From Vibrio aerogenes (GTDB lineage: Bacteria; Pseudomonadota; Gammaproteobacteria; Enterobacterales; Vibrionaceae), in the NCBI RefSeq assembly GCF_024346755.1, contig NZ_AP024861.1:1054001-1118000 (forward strand): 64,000 bases of DNA, read 5' to 3'. The stretch's first letter is position 1. Each line of letters begins with the position of its first letter. Made by a program: the position numbers and the translations under genes. Positions 44,806-54,326 of this stretch are shown here, one piece after another. The notes under the pieces are model-generated. The model was not told the origin of the DNA. It did no database searches and worked only from the letters and a program-made list of their open reading frames with translations.

Positions 44806-47244
44806 TTATTTTTTGACCGTCACAAAAGAGGCAGCGGTGATGCCTTTGGGTAACGCCAAAGCCCCCGGTGTCGTTTGACTGACCACCAGTTCCCGGCGCA
44901 CAGAAAAACTGACAGGCTGAATGCCGGTCATATCAGATGAGCTGCTGATATATGCCTGATAAGTTCCCGGTTCGACAATCCACTGGTTCTTCGCTGAATC
45001 AAAGCTTGCCAGCGTTTGAGCCGGAATTTCAAATTGAATATCCTGAGACTGGCCCGGTGCCAGAGTCAGTGTTTTCGCAAACGCTTTCAGTTCAGTTGCT
45101 GGTTTTTTCAGTTTGACTTCAGGCGCGGCAATGTAGACCTGTGCAACTTCTTTACCTTTCCTGCCCCCCGTATTTGTGACGGTAGCCTGCAAACGAATGA
45201 ATGGTGCATTGTGTTCGCTGCTCAGCGCATTGGTATTGACCGTGGCATTGTGGATATCAAAGGTGGTGTACGATAAGCCATAGCCAAACGGGTAGGCGAC
45301 TGGTTTTTTGAATGTCTGGTAATAACGATATCCGACATAGATATCTTCATTATAATATTCACTGTCCAGTACGGCATCACCGTTTTCATCAATACCGGGG
45401 AAGTTTCGGGCACTGGCGGCAGACGGGACATCTTTATAATGAAGCGGGAAGCTCTGCGCCAGTTTACCGCTTGGGTTGACATCACCGGATAAAATATCAG
45501 CCACAGCGTTGCCGGTTTCCTGCCCCGGCATGTAGGCCAGTACAATACCGTCAACCTGATCGCGCCATTCGCTGACATCGGTCACCCCCGTGACATTCAG
45601 TACCACAATGACTTTTTTATGTTGCGCATGAAATGCTTTGGATACCCGTTGAATTAACCGGAGTTCATCTTTGGAAAGCAGGTAATCTCCGCGCACGGCT
45701 TGCCGGTCAGCATCTTCACCGGCATTCCGGCCGAGCGTAATGACAGCCGCATCACTGGTTTGAGCTGATTTGTGAATCAGTGATTTCAGCTGACCGACTG
45801 GCTCCGGGCAGGAAACAATGTCAGAAATACCCAGAATTCCTTTTTTGACCGTTTTATTCGCTGCAAAATATTGGTCATAGAATTTTTGCAGCGATGGATT
45901 CAGGGTAAACCGTTTGTCCAGACCTTGTGCAATATTGATCACATAAGGTGAATGCACATCGCCGCTACCGGTTCCGCCCTTATATGTATTGAGTTGTGTT
46001 ATACCAAACGAGGCAACTTTGGCTGATGGACTCAGTGGTAAGGCGTGGCCGGTATTTTTCAGCAGAATAATCCCTTCATCTGCTGCCTGTCTGGAGAGTT
46101 TTGCATGTGATTGCAAATCCGGGTGGCTGGAAAAGCGGTAATGCGCGGCTGAAGGGGTTTGCAGCATCTGACTAACCAGATGTTGTACATTGCGGTCCAG
46201 TGTTGCCTGGCTGATCTTTCCTGACTGATATCCGGCTTTGACCACATCAGCCCAGTCACCTAAATCCTGTCCGATACGTTGGTTGACGACATTGCTGCCG
46301 CCGGGCTGAATGACGTCTGTCCCGGCATTGACCAGATCAACCGGGTTTTGACCGGCAAACCAGTCACTCATCACCAGACCGTCATATCCCCATTCATTGC
46401 GCAGCACTCCGGTGATCAGGTCTTGACGTTCACCAGCGTTTTGACCATTGATTGAGTTATATGAGGTCATCAGCGCCTGCGGATGTGATTCCTGTACAGC
46501 ATAACGGAAACCACGCAGATAAATTTCCCGTAATGCCCGCGGTGTGACAACGGCATTCACCCAGTAGCGATTGGTTTCGGAATTATTGGCTGCGAAGTGT
46601 TTGATGGTTGTGGCAACGCCCTCACTTTGCGCACCATTCACAATGGCGGAAGCCATCATGCCGGCCACCAGCGGATCTTCTGAAAAGTATTCAAAATTAC
46701 GTCCCAACAATGGGTTACGCTGAATATTCATGCCCGGAGCCAGCCAGAAGTCCACGCCGTACTCTCTGGCTTCGTTGCCGATGGCCTTACCGACCTGACG
46801 GATTAAATCCGTATTCCAGGTGGATGCCAGCAGCGTGCCGGTCGGGAAAGCAGTCGTATAGTAGGTTTGCTGATCATTGTTTCTGGCCGGGTCAATTCTG
46901 ACGCCAGCCGGGCCATCGGCCAGCCGGACAGCGGGTAAATCAATACCAGCGTCGGGATCAGAAACGCCATGGATATATCCTGCAACTCCCGGTACGACAG
47001 AGCCAAGATTCACAACGTCACTTTGCGCGGGGGTCATACCGGCACCAACCAACATTTTCAGTTTTTCATCATTCGTCATTTTGGCAACGATTTTTTCTGC
47101 CTGATGCTGAGCCTTTTTATTCTGTGTGACCTGTTCTGTATCTGAATCTGAATTCAGATAGGTACATGCATTCAGTGAGAAAAGTGATGAGATAACCCCG
47201 GCCACAATCGTGGTCTTAAACAGGGGATGGGTTTTAACGGACAT
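44806..47244 (-). CDS. GH3-family beta-glycosidase lipoprotein
   Basis: Predicted 812-residue lipoprotein hydrolysing beta-linked oligosaccharides, probably glucosides or xylosides. A signal peptide with lipobox LNAC places it on a membrane. The N-terminal GH3 barrel has RLADGPAGVR, KHFAANNSETNR and GLVMSDWFAGQNP, whose Asp is the nucleophile. The second GH3 domain starts near GIILLKNTGHALPL, and the fibronectin-III-like domain is at the C-terminus. The ATG (MSVKTHP) follows AGAGG by eight bases; two upstream in-frame ATGs lack ribosome sites. It could finish degradation of oligosaccharides from the xylanases 18 kb away, but linkage specificity is not deducible. Confidence 0.9.
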   Translation of the reverse strand: MSVKTHPLFKTTIVAGVISSLFSLNACTYLNSDSDTEQVTQNKKAQHQAEKIVAKMTNDEKLKMLVGAGMTPAQSDVVNLGSVVPGVAGYIHGVSDPDAGIDLPAVRLADGPAGVRIDPARNNDQQTYYTTAFPTGTLLASTWNTDLIRQVGKAIGNEAREYGVDFWLAPGMNIQRNPLLGRNFEYFSEDPLVAGMMASAIVNGAQSEGVATTIKHFAANNSETNRYWVNAVVTPRALREIYLRGFRYAVQESHPQALMTSYNSINGQNAGERQDLITGVLRNEWGYDGLVMSDWFAGQNPVDLVNAGTDVIQPGGSNVVNQRIGQDLGDWADVVKAGYQSGKISQATLDRNVQHLVSQMLQTPSAAHYRFSSHPDLQSHAKLSRQAADEGIILLKNTGHALPLSPSAKVASFGITQLNTYKGGTGSGDVHSPYVINIAQGLDKRFTLNPSLQKFYDQYFAANKTVKKGILGISDIVSCPEPVGQLKSLIHKSAQTSDAAVITLGRNAGEDADRQAVRGDYLLSKDELRLIQRVSKAFHAQHKKVIVVLNVTGVTDVSEWRDQVDGIVLAYMPGQETGNAVADILSGDVNPSGKLAQSFPLHYKDVPSAASARNFPGIDENGDAVLDSEYYNEDIYVGYRYYQTFKKPVAYPFGYGLSYTTFDIHNATVNTNALSSEHNAPFIRLQATVTNTGGRKGKEVAQVYIAAPEVKLKKPATELKAFAKTLTLAPGQSQDIQFEIPAQTLASFDSAKNQWIVEPGTYQAYISSSSDMTGIQPVSFSVRRELVVSQTTPGALALPKGITAASFVTVKK

Positions 47245-47562
47245 AAATAGCCTCTTCATAATCAATACAACAAGAGATTTCCGGTGAAAAATGAAATACA
47301 ACATCCCGGGTCAACAAAACCCGGTGATGGAACTGATACCGGAAAGGATAGCGGCCTATCATAAGACCAGAACGTCTTTATGAAAATGATTGATTATCAG
47401 GTTATGGTGAATCAGTCCACTGACATGTATGATTTGGGAAAGAAGTCACATTTGCCAGTTAAATCAGAGGATTACCCTCAGACAAGTTGCGGGTTATCCT
47501 GATCGGACAGGGCGGCATCAGTGATGTCGCCCTGTCTTCACCGGGCCGGGAAGGCAACGCAT
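47245..47562. other. Intergenic region with strong hairpin after the PepSY gene
   Basis: Contains the GH3 promoter side and, at 47506-47536, an almost perfect 15-bp inverted repeat (GACAGGGCG / CGCCCTGTC outer arms) 27 bp past the PepSY gene stop. It has no T tract, so termination there is uncertain. A smaller stem CCGGGT/ACCCGG lies at about 47306-47324. Confidence 0.4.
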
Positions 47563-48987
47563 TCAGACAGAATGCGCGGATTGCAGTGTCTGTGAACGCC
47601 GCCATCTGATGGCATCAAACACCACAAATATCAGCAGGCTGATCCCCATCACCGGCATGGCAAAGCCCAGCAGCGCAGCAATGATAATGATGATCCATCG
47701 CTGCGGAGCAGTCAGCACGATCCAGGCGTGCATCAGGGTCTGAGCCGGGGAGCCGGGCTGGGGCCGGCGTTGCCACCACATCCGGTATCCCCAGATGACC
47801 ATGGCACACAAGGTCAGTCCGAAAGCCGCCAGAATCAGCTGATTAGGCAGACCAAACAAAACCCCCATGTGAGCATCAATACCCCAGCGGATCAGCTTTG
47901 CCACCAGCGGAAAATCTTTAAAATCAGCCCGGCTGGTGACCGTCATGGTCCGGGCGTCAACGGCAACACTGTCCACTTGTGTTGGCCATGAGCGGTCGAT
48001 TTCCCTGACTTTCCAGGCTTTGTCCGGGGAAGCAGCGGGGCGAATCTCAAGTTTGGCTGCATCGATACCGGCATCTCTGGCTGCCTGCAATACCCCATCA
48101 AATAAAGCATCTGCCGGATGAACCGTTAATTGGGTGTTGTCTGCCGTTATCTGGTGATCTACATGCGGGTTTATATGCTCTGCATGCGGGGTATTTTGTG
48201 TTACCGCAGCGGGTTTGGTTGCGGCAGAGGGAATATCATTTAACCGGAGAGAGACAGATGGTGTGACCCAGCCAATGCTGTGACGCCACTGGGCAATGTT
48301 GCTTCCGGCCCATTTGGACCAGGTCAGTCCGGTTGCAGAGATAAAAAATAACCCCAGCATAATGATCAGTCCGGCCTTTGTATGGTTTTTCCGGTGCCGG
48401 ATGTAGGCGTTCCGGGAATTTGCTTTGGCGTAGCGGCGACGGGAGGTCCACCACAGAATCAGTCCGCCGGATGCGGCTATCCACATCCATGATGCAGCCA
48501 GTTCGCTGTAATAGCGTCCCACCGGACCTAACAGCAGGTTTTGATGCAGATAATCGAGTTTAATTCTCAGCGGCAGAATACCGCTGGTGCCGTAACTGGC
48601 GAGTGTCCCGCGAATTTCCAGTGTGACTGGATCAACGAAAACGGTTTGCAGCTCCCAGCCATATAAGCCGGGGTCTTTAAACATGACCCGGGTGGTCATG
48701 CCAGCGCCGGTTGCAGGCCGGACAGCCCTGAGCGGTAAGTCTTCCGGCAGGCTGTTGCGGGCTGACTGAATTTGTGCCAGCAGGGGCTGAGGTGTACCGC
48801 GGCTGTCTGTAATCAGTTCATGGTGGTAAATCATCCGCTCAAGCTGAGGCGTCATCACATAAAGTGTGCCGGTCAGTGCAGCAATGAAAATAAATGGCCC
48901 GACAAACAGCCCGATGTAAAAATGGAGCCGTGTCAGGAAAGCCAGTAACAATTGACCGGCTGACTTCTGAGATGTTGTATTTGCCAT
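47563..48987 (-). CDS. PepSY-associated transmembrane protein, Fur-regulated
   Basis: Inner-membrane protein of 474 residues in the PepSY_TM family, often encoded with iron-siderophore uptake genes and proposed to act in iron reduction at the membrane. Four main helices: LHFYIGLFVGPFIFIAALTGTLYV, WMWIAASGGLILWW, AGLIIMLGLFFISATGLTWSKW (in two pieces) and LILAAFGLTLCAMVIWGYRMWW, with periplasmic PepSY-like regions between, and a last hydrophobic pair near the C-terminus. Conserved His are present in the first and third helices. A Fur-box match lies about 95 bp upstream. No siderophore genes are adjacent. Confidence 0.85.
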   Translation of the reverse strand: MANTTSQKSAGQLLLAFLTRLHFYIGLFVGPFIFIAALTGTLYVMTPQLERMIYHHELITDSRGTPQPLLAQIQSARNSLPEDLPLRAVRPATGAGMTTRVMFKDPGLYGWELQTVFVDPVTLEIRGTLASYGTSGILPLRIKLDYLHQNLLLGPVGRYYSELAASWMWIAASGGLILWWTSRRRYAKANSRNAYIRHRKNHTKAGLIIMLGLFFISATGLTWSKWAGSNIAQWRHSIGWVTPSVSLRLNDIPSAATKPAAVTQNTPHAEHINPHVDHQITADNTQLTVHPADALFDGVLQAARDAGIDAAKLEIRPAASPDKAWKVREIDRSWPTQVDSVAVDARTMTVTSRADFKDFPLVAKLIRWGIDAHMGVLFGLPNQLILAAFGLTLCAMVIWGYRMWWQRRPQPGSPAQTLMHAWIVLTAPQRWIIIIIAALLGFAMPVMGISLLIFVVFDAIRWRRSQTLQSAHSV

Positions 48988-49079
48988 AACTTTACTTGGT
49001 TGATTGATATGTTTTTATTTCCCGTTTGAGTATGACAGTCCGGTTGAGACGGGCTCTGTCAGACGGGAATTTTCTATAA

Positions 49080-49098
49080 TAACATGATTATCATTAAT
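49080..49098 (-). promoter_or_regulatory. Fur box upstream of the PepSY gene
   Basis: TAACATGATTATCATTAAT matches 13 of 19 positions of the Fur consensus, with the core ATGATTATCATTA nearly perfect. It lies in the promoter region of the leftward PepSY gene, near TATTAT-like -10 sequences. Iron repression is the natural inference. Confidence 0.7.
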
Positions 49099-49171
49099 AA
49101 GACCCGGACAAACGACCTGCTGGCTTGCATTTGCTTCTGTTTGTCCGGATGATTCATGGTCTGACATATTT

Positions 49172-49220
49172 ACAGGTCACAGGTCACAGGTCACAGGTCA
49201 CAGGTCACAGGTCACAGGTC
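49172..49220. repeat. Seven tandem 7-bp units ACAGGTC
   Basis: Seven exact copies, followed by a decayed ACTGGTT. It lies between the ptsP stop and the PepSY gene Fur box. Copy number probably varies by slippage. No coding sequence is affected. Confidence 0.85.
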
Positions 49221-49255
49221 ACTGGTTAAGTCATCACTGGCTGAATCATCAACGG

Positions 49256-51544
49256 TCATATCGTGATTGGTTCGTGTGGATTCGGGGCCCTCTCTGTAAA
49301 ATTACCGGCCAGTGACCAGTGCTGCATCAGGAATTGATTTCCCAGCTGATAGATTTTATCCGCCGTATCCAGTGCCAAAGCCTGATCCAGTAAAGCCTCA
49401 CACTGCTGAACGGAAACCTCCCGGATTAAACTTTTGATGAGCGGAATTTTGGAAGCACTCATACTGAGTTTCCTGATGCCCATGCCTGTTAACAGAACGA
49501 CGGCAATCGGATCCGCGGCCATTTCCCCGCAAATACTGACCGGAATATCCCGCTCTTTTGAGAGTCTGCCAATTCGCATCAACTCATGCAATATGGCCGG
49601 GTGGAGCGTGTGATACCATTTACTGACCAGTGGATTGTTGCGATCAACCGCAAGCAGATACTGGCTCAGATCGTTGGTTCCGACAGAAATAAAGTCAATC
49701 TTATCAGCCCAGAACGGCAGCAGCGGAATACAACCGGGAACTTCGACCATGATTCCCGTGGGCGGGCGCGAGACCTGATAGCCTTCTTCTCTGAGTTCGT
49801 CGACAAGCTTATCAATCAGATTCAGGCACATATCCAGCTGTTCCGTGGTACTGATCATGGGCAGCAGCAGACGCAGTTGCGGGTGTTCTGCCGTTGTCCG
49901 CAGCAGGGCGCGTAACTGAGTGGTAAACAGTGACAGATTATCCAGTGTATACCGGATACCGCGCAGCCCGAGTGCCGGGTTGTCTTCCGGGATCAGCGGC
50001 AAATAGGGGAGTGGCTTATCCGAGCCTACATCCAGTGTCCGGATACAAACTGGTTGATCGCGGTATTGCGACAATACATGGTTGTACAGGAAGACCTGAT
50101 CTTCTTCAGATGGCAGCGCCTGACTGGCCATAAACGGAATTTCCGTTCTGAACAGGCCAATCCCTTCTGCACCGTATTGCAGGCCCGGTTCGATATCAGC
50201 CTGCAGGCCGGTATTGGCCAGCAGCAGCACCGGTTCATTATCTTTGGTTCGTGTCGGTTGGTCAGAAAGTGCCAGTAATTGATCAGACAGCTGTTGCCGC
50301 TCGGTGGCAAGGGACTGATATTCTGCCAGCAGGGTTTCTCCGGGGGAAACAATCACTTCCCCCCGGTCCCCGTCCACAATAATCATATCGCCGTCTTTGA
50401 GTGCCAGTTCGCCGGTCCCCATCACTGCCGGAATGCCCAGTGCATTTGCCAGAATGGCAATGTGCGACAGAGAGGCACCACAGGAGCAGACGATGCCGGT
50501 GAGGTTTCTGGTCGACAAACCTGCCATGGTGGAAACACTGATGCGCTCACCGATCAGAATCAAAGGTTCGCCGGTGTCGTTTGCGATCAGGTTATCGCTG
50601 CCAAGCCAGATTTGATAAAGCTTATCTCCTAAATGTTCCACATCTTCATGCCGGGCCTGAAGATAAGGATTGTGCATCGCCATGAATTTTTCACAAAAAT
50701 GACTGACGGCATGCTTCACCCCCCAGGGAATATGAAATCCTTTGGCAATTTCATTGGTGACTATCCGTTCAAAAGCCGGATCCTGAAGCATCATTTTTCC
50801 GACATCGGTAACGGATGCTAACCCTTTTGAAGCCGCCTGCTGGAGGAGTGTTTTTTCACGGGCAAACTCAGTCAGTGCTGTATTTTTGATTTCCTGCCAG
50901 CGGTTCAGCTCAGCCATGGTGTCTTGAATCTGTATCGGCGTGACTGCGGAGAGTTCAGGGTGACGGGCAATGATGACTTTTCCGATTGTCAGACCTGGTG
51001 CACCAGACACACCGCGATGGAGGTGATTCTCTGGCGTGATTAAATGCTCGTGGCTGGAAAAGGAATCCAGCAGCAGGGCAAGGTGGATGGCGATTGTTGA
51101 CAAAACCGCTTCCTGCTCCGGTGTCAGTGCGACCGGCTGGCGGCTCTGAACGACCAGCACACCATTGACCTGCCCCCGGTAGACGAGAGGAACACCACAG
51201 AAACTGCGGAATTTTTCTTCTTTGGAATGACGGACATAAAAATAACCGGGATGTTGGGACGGCTCGATAATATTCAGCGGCAGCTCATTTTTCAGAATGA
51301 TGCCAACCAGTCCTTCCCCTTCTGGCAGGATGACCGGATGGGTTTGGATCAGCCCGTGCGTTGCCAGCATTTTCAGGCTGTTATCCGGTTGCCGGCGATA
51401 GAGTGTACAGACATCAACCTGAAGTGTTTCACTGAGTTTTTCCAGAATATGATAAACCTGCTCTTTGACCGAATCTTCCCTGGCTGCAGATAAAATAATC
51501 TGAGTGAGTGATGCAAGCGCGTCGGCATTTATCATGTCCCGCAT
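49256..51544 (-). CDS. ptsP: PEP-protein phosphotransferase EI-Ntr (PtsP)
   Basis: First enzyme of the nitrogen PTS, transferring phosphate from PEP to NPr. The product is 762 residues (E. coli 748). An N-terminal GAF domain (~1-165) senses nitrogen status in relatives. The phosphohistidine domain has SCGASLSHIAILANALGIPAVMG in two overlapping motifs, His being the active residue. The TIM-barrel PEP domain contains GIGLFRTEIPFM, LDVGSDKPLPYL and FISVGTNDLSQYLLAVDR, all conserved. The ATG is chosen after GGGAG; a second ATG follows three codons later. The rppH neighbour common in gammaproteobacteria is absent. Confidence 0.95.
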   Translation of the reverse strand: MRDMINADALASLTQIILSAAREDSVKEQVYHILEKLSETLQVDVCTLYRRQPDNSLKMLATHGLIQTHPVILPEGEGLVGIILKNELPLNIIEPSQHPGYFYVRHSKEEKFRSFCGVPLVYRGQVNGVLVVQSRQPVALTPEQEAVLSTIAIHLALLLDSFSSHEHLITPENHLHRGVSGAPGLTIGKVIIARHPELSAVTPIQIQDTMAELNRWQEIKNTALTEFAREKTLLQQAASKGLASVTDVGKMMLQDPAFERIVTNEIAKGFHIPWGVKHAVSHFCEKFMAMHNPYLQARHEDVEHLGDKLYQIWLGSDNLIANDTGEPLILIGERISVSTMAGLSTRNLTGIVCSCGASLSHIAILANALGIPAVMGTGELALKDGDMIIVDGDRGEVIVSPGETLLAEYQSLATERQQLSDQLLALSDQPTRTKDNEPVLLLANTGLQADIEPGLQYGAEGIGLFRTEIPFMASQALPSEEDQVFLYNHVLSQYRDQPVCIRTLDVGSDKPLPYLPLIPEDNPALGLRGIRYTLDNLSLFTTQLRALLRTTAEHPQLRLLLPMISTTEQLDMCLNLIDKLVDELREEGYQVSRPPTGIMVEVPGCIPLLPFWADKIDFISVGTNDLSQYLLAVDRNNPLVSKWYHTLHPAILHELMRIGRLSKERDIPVSICGEMAADPIAVVLLTGMGIRKLSMSASKIPLIKSLIREVSVQQCEALLDQALALDTADKIYQLGNQFLMQHWSLAGNFTERAPNPHEPITI

Positions 51545-51722
51545 GGTGTGATTACTCCCTTGAATGTGAGAACTGAGGTGTTTGCCGTACATGCGATATC
51601 AAGGCAGAGACAGGATTGTCAGAAGTCAGGAATGAAGGGCCGTGAGCCAGCCTTCATATTTCACCGTACAGCGGTTTTATATAACGCGCTATTGGCGGAT
51701 TTGGCAAGTAGTTTTATGCAAG

Positions 51723-51746
51723 GAGGGGAAAAGAGTTTTTCCCCTC
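51723..51746. terminator. Hairpin beyond the acid phosphatase gene
   Basis: GAGGGGAAAA and TTTTCCCCTC are perfect 10-bp arms with a GAGT loop, 54 bp beyond the phosphatase stop. No T tract outside the stem on either strand, so terminator function is plausible but unproven. Confidence 0.4.
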
Positions 51747-51799
51747 TCGCTTTCAGCTGAAATCAGGCTGATTTTATGCGTTCTGAATCAGCGGAATGA

Positions 51800-52675
51800 C
51801 TATTTTCCCGACCATGAATTCAGCACATCAATTTTTTTCTGACGACGCTGAGTGGTGGACAGTTGATAGTTATGACCAAAGGCAGAACTTTCAAAAGAGC
51901 CGTAAGCCGGGTTTGGCAGCATAAACCAGTCGGTTCCCCAATGTTTCATATTTTCGCGGTATGCTGCTTCTCTTTGTTTCAGATCTCCGGACGCTTTGTC
52001 TGTGAAGTCGCCAAAGTTATCCCCAAGCATCAGCAGCACACGGTAACTTTTCGCGATCAGAGCATCACGGTTTCCTTTTGCTGATCCCCAGTCTGGTTGT
52101 TCACCTTTGGTCAGCAGCGTATCGGTTTGACCATTTCCCATCGGGAAGCCCAGAGCCTTCATATTTTCATACGTGGCCTGTTCACTGACTTTTTTACGGT
52201 TGGTGACATAAAAGACGGTCACACCTCTGGAAGCTGCGTAACGGGTGAATTCAACGGCACCAGGCATCGCTTTCGCGGTTTGACTCTGAACGTATTTTTT
52301 CCATGTGGTTGAGCTGTAACCCTGACCGGTTTTGATCAGATAGGCTTCATACGGACTGTTATCCAGAATGGTTTCATCACAATCAAGAATGATCGCTGGC
52401 GGTAATTTTGAATAGCCTGATTTTTGCATTTCAGGCAGCGCAGTCCGGCGGGTATTTTTCAGTGCGTGATCAAGCTGTATTTTTGCCAGATGGAAAATGT
52501 TACGCACATTGGCTTTATATTCGACTGAATTTTGCATCCATAAGGTTGCGTTTAAAAGATCGTTTGGTTTAGGGGATTCAACTTTGGTTGGCACTGTGGT
52601 GTTCACACAGCCTGAAACCAGCATGGCAGCTGCAAGGCATAAGCCGTATTTTTTAGCCGCAGAGTTTAACTTCAT
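51800..52675 (-). CDS. e(P4)-family 5'-nucleotidase / acid phosphatase lipoprotein
   Basis: Predicted outer-membrane lipoprotein of 291 residues: signal peptide with lipobox LVSGC at ~19-23. HAD-superfamily class C acid phosphatase motifs are present: ILDCDETILDNS (nucleophile Asp and acid Asp), FYVTNRK and LLMLGDNFGDF. The Haemophilus e(P4) protein of this family dephosphorylates NMN and haem-associated substrates for NAD uptake; a similar nucleotide-scavenging role is likely. Single gene. Confidence 0.9.
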   Translation of the reverse strand: MKLNSAAKKYGLCLAAAMLVSGCVNTTVPTKVESPKPNDLLNATLWMQNSVEYKANVRNIFHLAKIQLDHALKNTRRTALPEMQKSGYSKLPPAIILDCDETILDNSPYEAYLIKTGQGYSSTTWKKYVQSQTAKAMPGAVEFTRYAASRGVTVFYVTNRKKVSEQATYENMKALGFPMGNGQTDTLLTKGEQPDWGSAKGNRDALIAKSYRVLLMLGDNFGDFTDKASGDLKQREAAYRENMKHWGTDWFMLPNPAYGSFESSAFGHNYQLSTTQRRQKKIDVLNSWSGK

Positions 52676-52982
52676 TCATTATTCCTCTTCTTTGACGTTG
52701 TCATTATTTTTTCTGTCTGTGACAGAATTTACACCCGCCTTACCTGATAATGCAAATTGATTGATATGTCAATATATTGTTAAATATAAACACGGTTCAC
52801 ATCGGTGCAGTGCGCTAAAATCCCACGAATGATACAGATTTTGGTTTTTGTACAGGTCAAATGTTTTTATATAAATCAGTCTCTTGCTCAGAACCCTCCT
52901 CAATTCTTGCTGAACATGCATCTTGGGGTTATCTGGGTATACAATACTTCACTGGTTGAATTGAACAACGGAAGAAATAAGA
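52676..52982. other. Divergent promoter region, phosphatase and oxidoreductase
   Basis: AT-rich 307-bp gap between divergent genes. Both promoters must lie here, but no motif is convincing and there is no further gene. Confidence 0.3.
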
Positions 52983-53966
52983 ATGATTCATTTTGCTGTC
53001 ATCGGTACCGGCTGGATTTCTGAAGCTTTTGTTAAAGCTGCCCATCAGACCGGAAAAATGCAATTAACGGCAGTTTATTCAAGATCACTCGAATCCGCGC
53101 TGACATTTGGTCAGGCATTTGATGTGAGTCTGTATTATACCGATCTCAAAGAACTGGCTGAAGAGACAACGATTGATGCGGTCTATATCGCTTCGCCGAA
53201 TGTGATGCACTGTGAGCAAGCCATACTGATGATGGAACATGGCAAGCATGTCATTTGTGAGAAGCCTGTTGCCTCAAATTACCGCGAAGCTCAGCGGATG
53301 GATGATGTCGCCCGACGTCAGCAGGTCGTCTGTATGGAAGCCTATCGCTCCCGGTATCTGCCTAATTTTGCGCAAATCCGTGCGGCAATGGAAAAAACCG
53401 GCCCGGCGACGAGAGCCTTCTTCAGTTATTGCCAGTATTCCTCGCGGTATGACAAATACCTTGCAGGAGAGAATCCGAATACATTTAACCCGGCTTTTTC
53501 AAATGGTTCTGTCATGGATATCGGTTTTTACCCGTTGGCAGCGGCAGTCGCATTATTTGGCCGTCCTGAGTCAGTCAAAGCCGAAGGCCGGTTGCTGGAC
53601 TCCGGAGTGGATGGTGAAGGCTCACTGATATTAGGTTATCCGGACCTGACGGTCATGATTCAGCATTCGAAAGTTTCAGACTCGGTGATTCCGAGTGAGA
53701 TTCAGGGCAAATATGGCGCGATTGTGATTGATCATATTGCGGACATTCAGTCGGTCACCGTCCATTACAGAGATGGAAATACCGAAGAGATGACGGTCTC
53801 ACAACAGGAACAGGGGATGTTTTATGAAGCCGATTTTTTTGCTGAAGCGATCATCAATCATCAGTTCCCGGACAGAAAAGAAACCTTGCTGACTGCGGAA
53901 TTACTCACAGAAATTCGCCGTCAGATTGGTGTGATTTATCCGGCAGATCAGGCCAATATGGATTGA
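52983..53966 (+). CDS. Gfo/Idh/MocA-family NAD(P)-dependent oxidoreductase
   Basis: Cytoplasmic oxidoreductase of 327 residues. The Rossmann motif is VIGTGWISEAF at the N-terminus, ASPNVMHCEQAI follows, and the family EKP motif (VICEKPVASN) carries the catalytic Lys. The C-terminal half is the MocA-type alpha/beta domain (SNGSVMDIGFYPLAAAVALFG). Substrates in this family are sugars, inositols or related polyols; none can be assigned here. Single gene. A small GC stem (GCGGGC/GCCCGC at 54008-54022) without T run lies downstream. Confidence 0.88.
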   Translation: MIHFAVIGTGWISEAFVKAAHQTGKMQLTAVYSRSLESALTFGQAFDVSLYYTDLKELAEETTIDAVYIASPNVMHCEQAILMMEHGKHVICEKPVASNYREAQRMDDVARRQQVVCMEAYRSRYLPNFAQIRAAMEKTGPATRAFFSYCQYSSRYDKYLAGENPNTFNPAFSNGSVMDIGFYPLAAAVALFGRPESVKAEGRLLDSGVDGEGSLILGYPDLTVMIQHSKVSDSVIPSEIQGKYGAIVIDHIADIQSVTVHYRDGNTEEMTVSQQEQGMFYEADFFAEAIINHQFPDRKETLLTAELLTEIRRQIGVIYPADQANMD

Positions 53967-54263
53967 GCGTTGACCCGAATCCTCTTTCTCTCCTCTCTTT
54001 TTTTCCGGCGGGCAACGCCCGCTATTCATCGCTTGCAGACCGTTGAACTAAAAAAATATGTAATTTTATACATTAATTTGAACAACACCGGATTATGCAC
54101 AATACTTAATAAAATTATATGCTTCTCTCTCCATATCTCTTCCGGTGCCCGGAACCCGTACGGAGAGTGAGTTAATTTATCCGTGCGGTCAGTTAAGTGG
54201 TATGAGTGAACGGTGTATCGAGAACCGGTTTATTGAATAAGATTGATGTTTATAGCAATGAAT

Positions 54264-54305
54264 CAATATCCATAAACCAATACCCATAAATCAATGCCCA
54301 TAAAA
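54264..54305. repeat. Three 14-bp iterons upstream of flp
   Basis: CAATATCCATAAAC, CAATACCCATAAAT and CAATGCCCATAAAA are directly adjacent, ending 21 bp before the flp ATG. They sit where a leader or promoter would be, so they may bind a regulator or be a slippage product. The rest of the 360-bp gap from 53967 is AT-rich, and a 66-codon frame at 53970 is not credible. Confidence 0.65.
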
Positions 54306-54326
54306 TGAATACCTGGAGATGAACGT

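Noticed and set aside
49172..49220. CRISPR or integron repeat
   Set aside because: Pure 7-bp tandem repeat without spacers or integrase.
53970..54170. 66-codon plus-strand frame after the Gfo/Idh/MocA gene
   Set aside because: Begins 4 bp after the stop without a ribosome site; low-quality composition in an AT-rich spacer.
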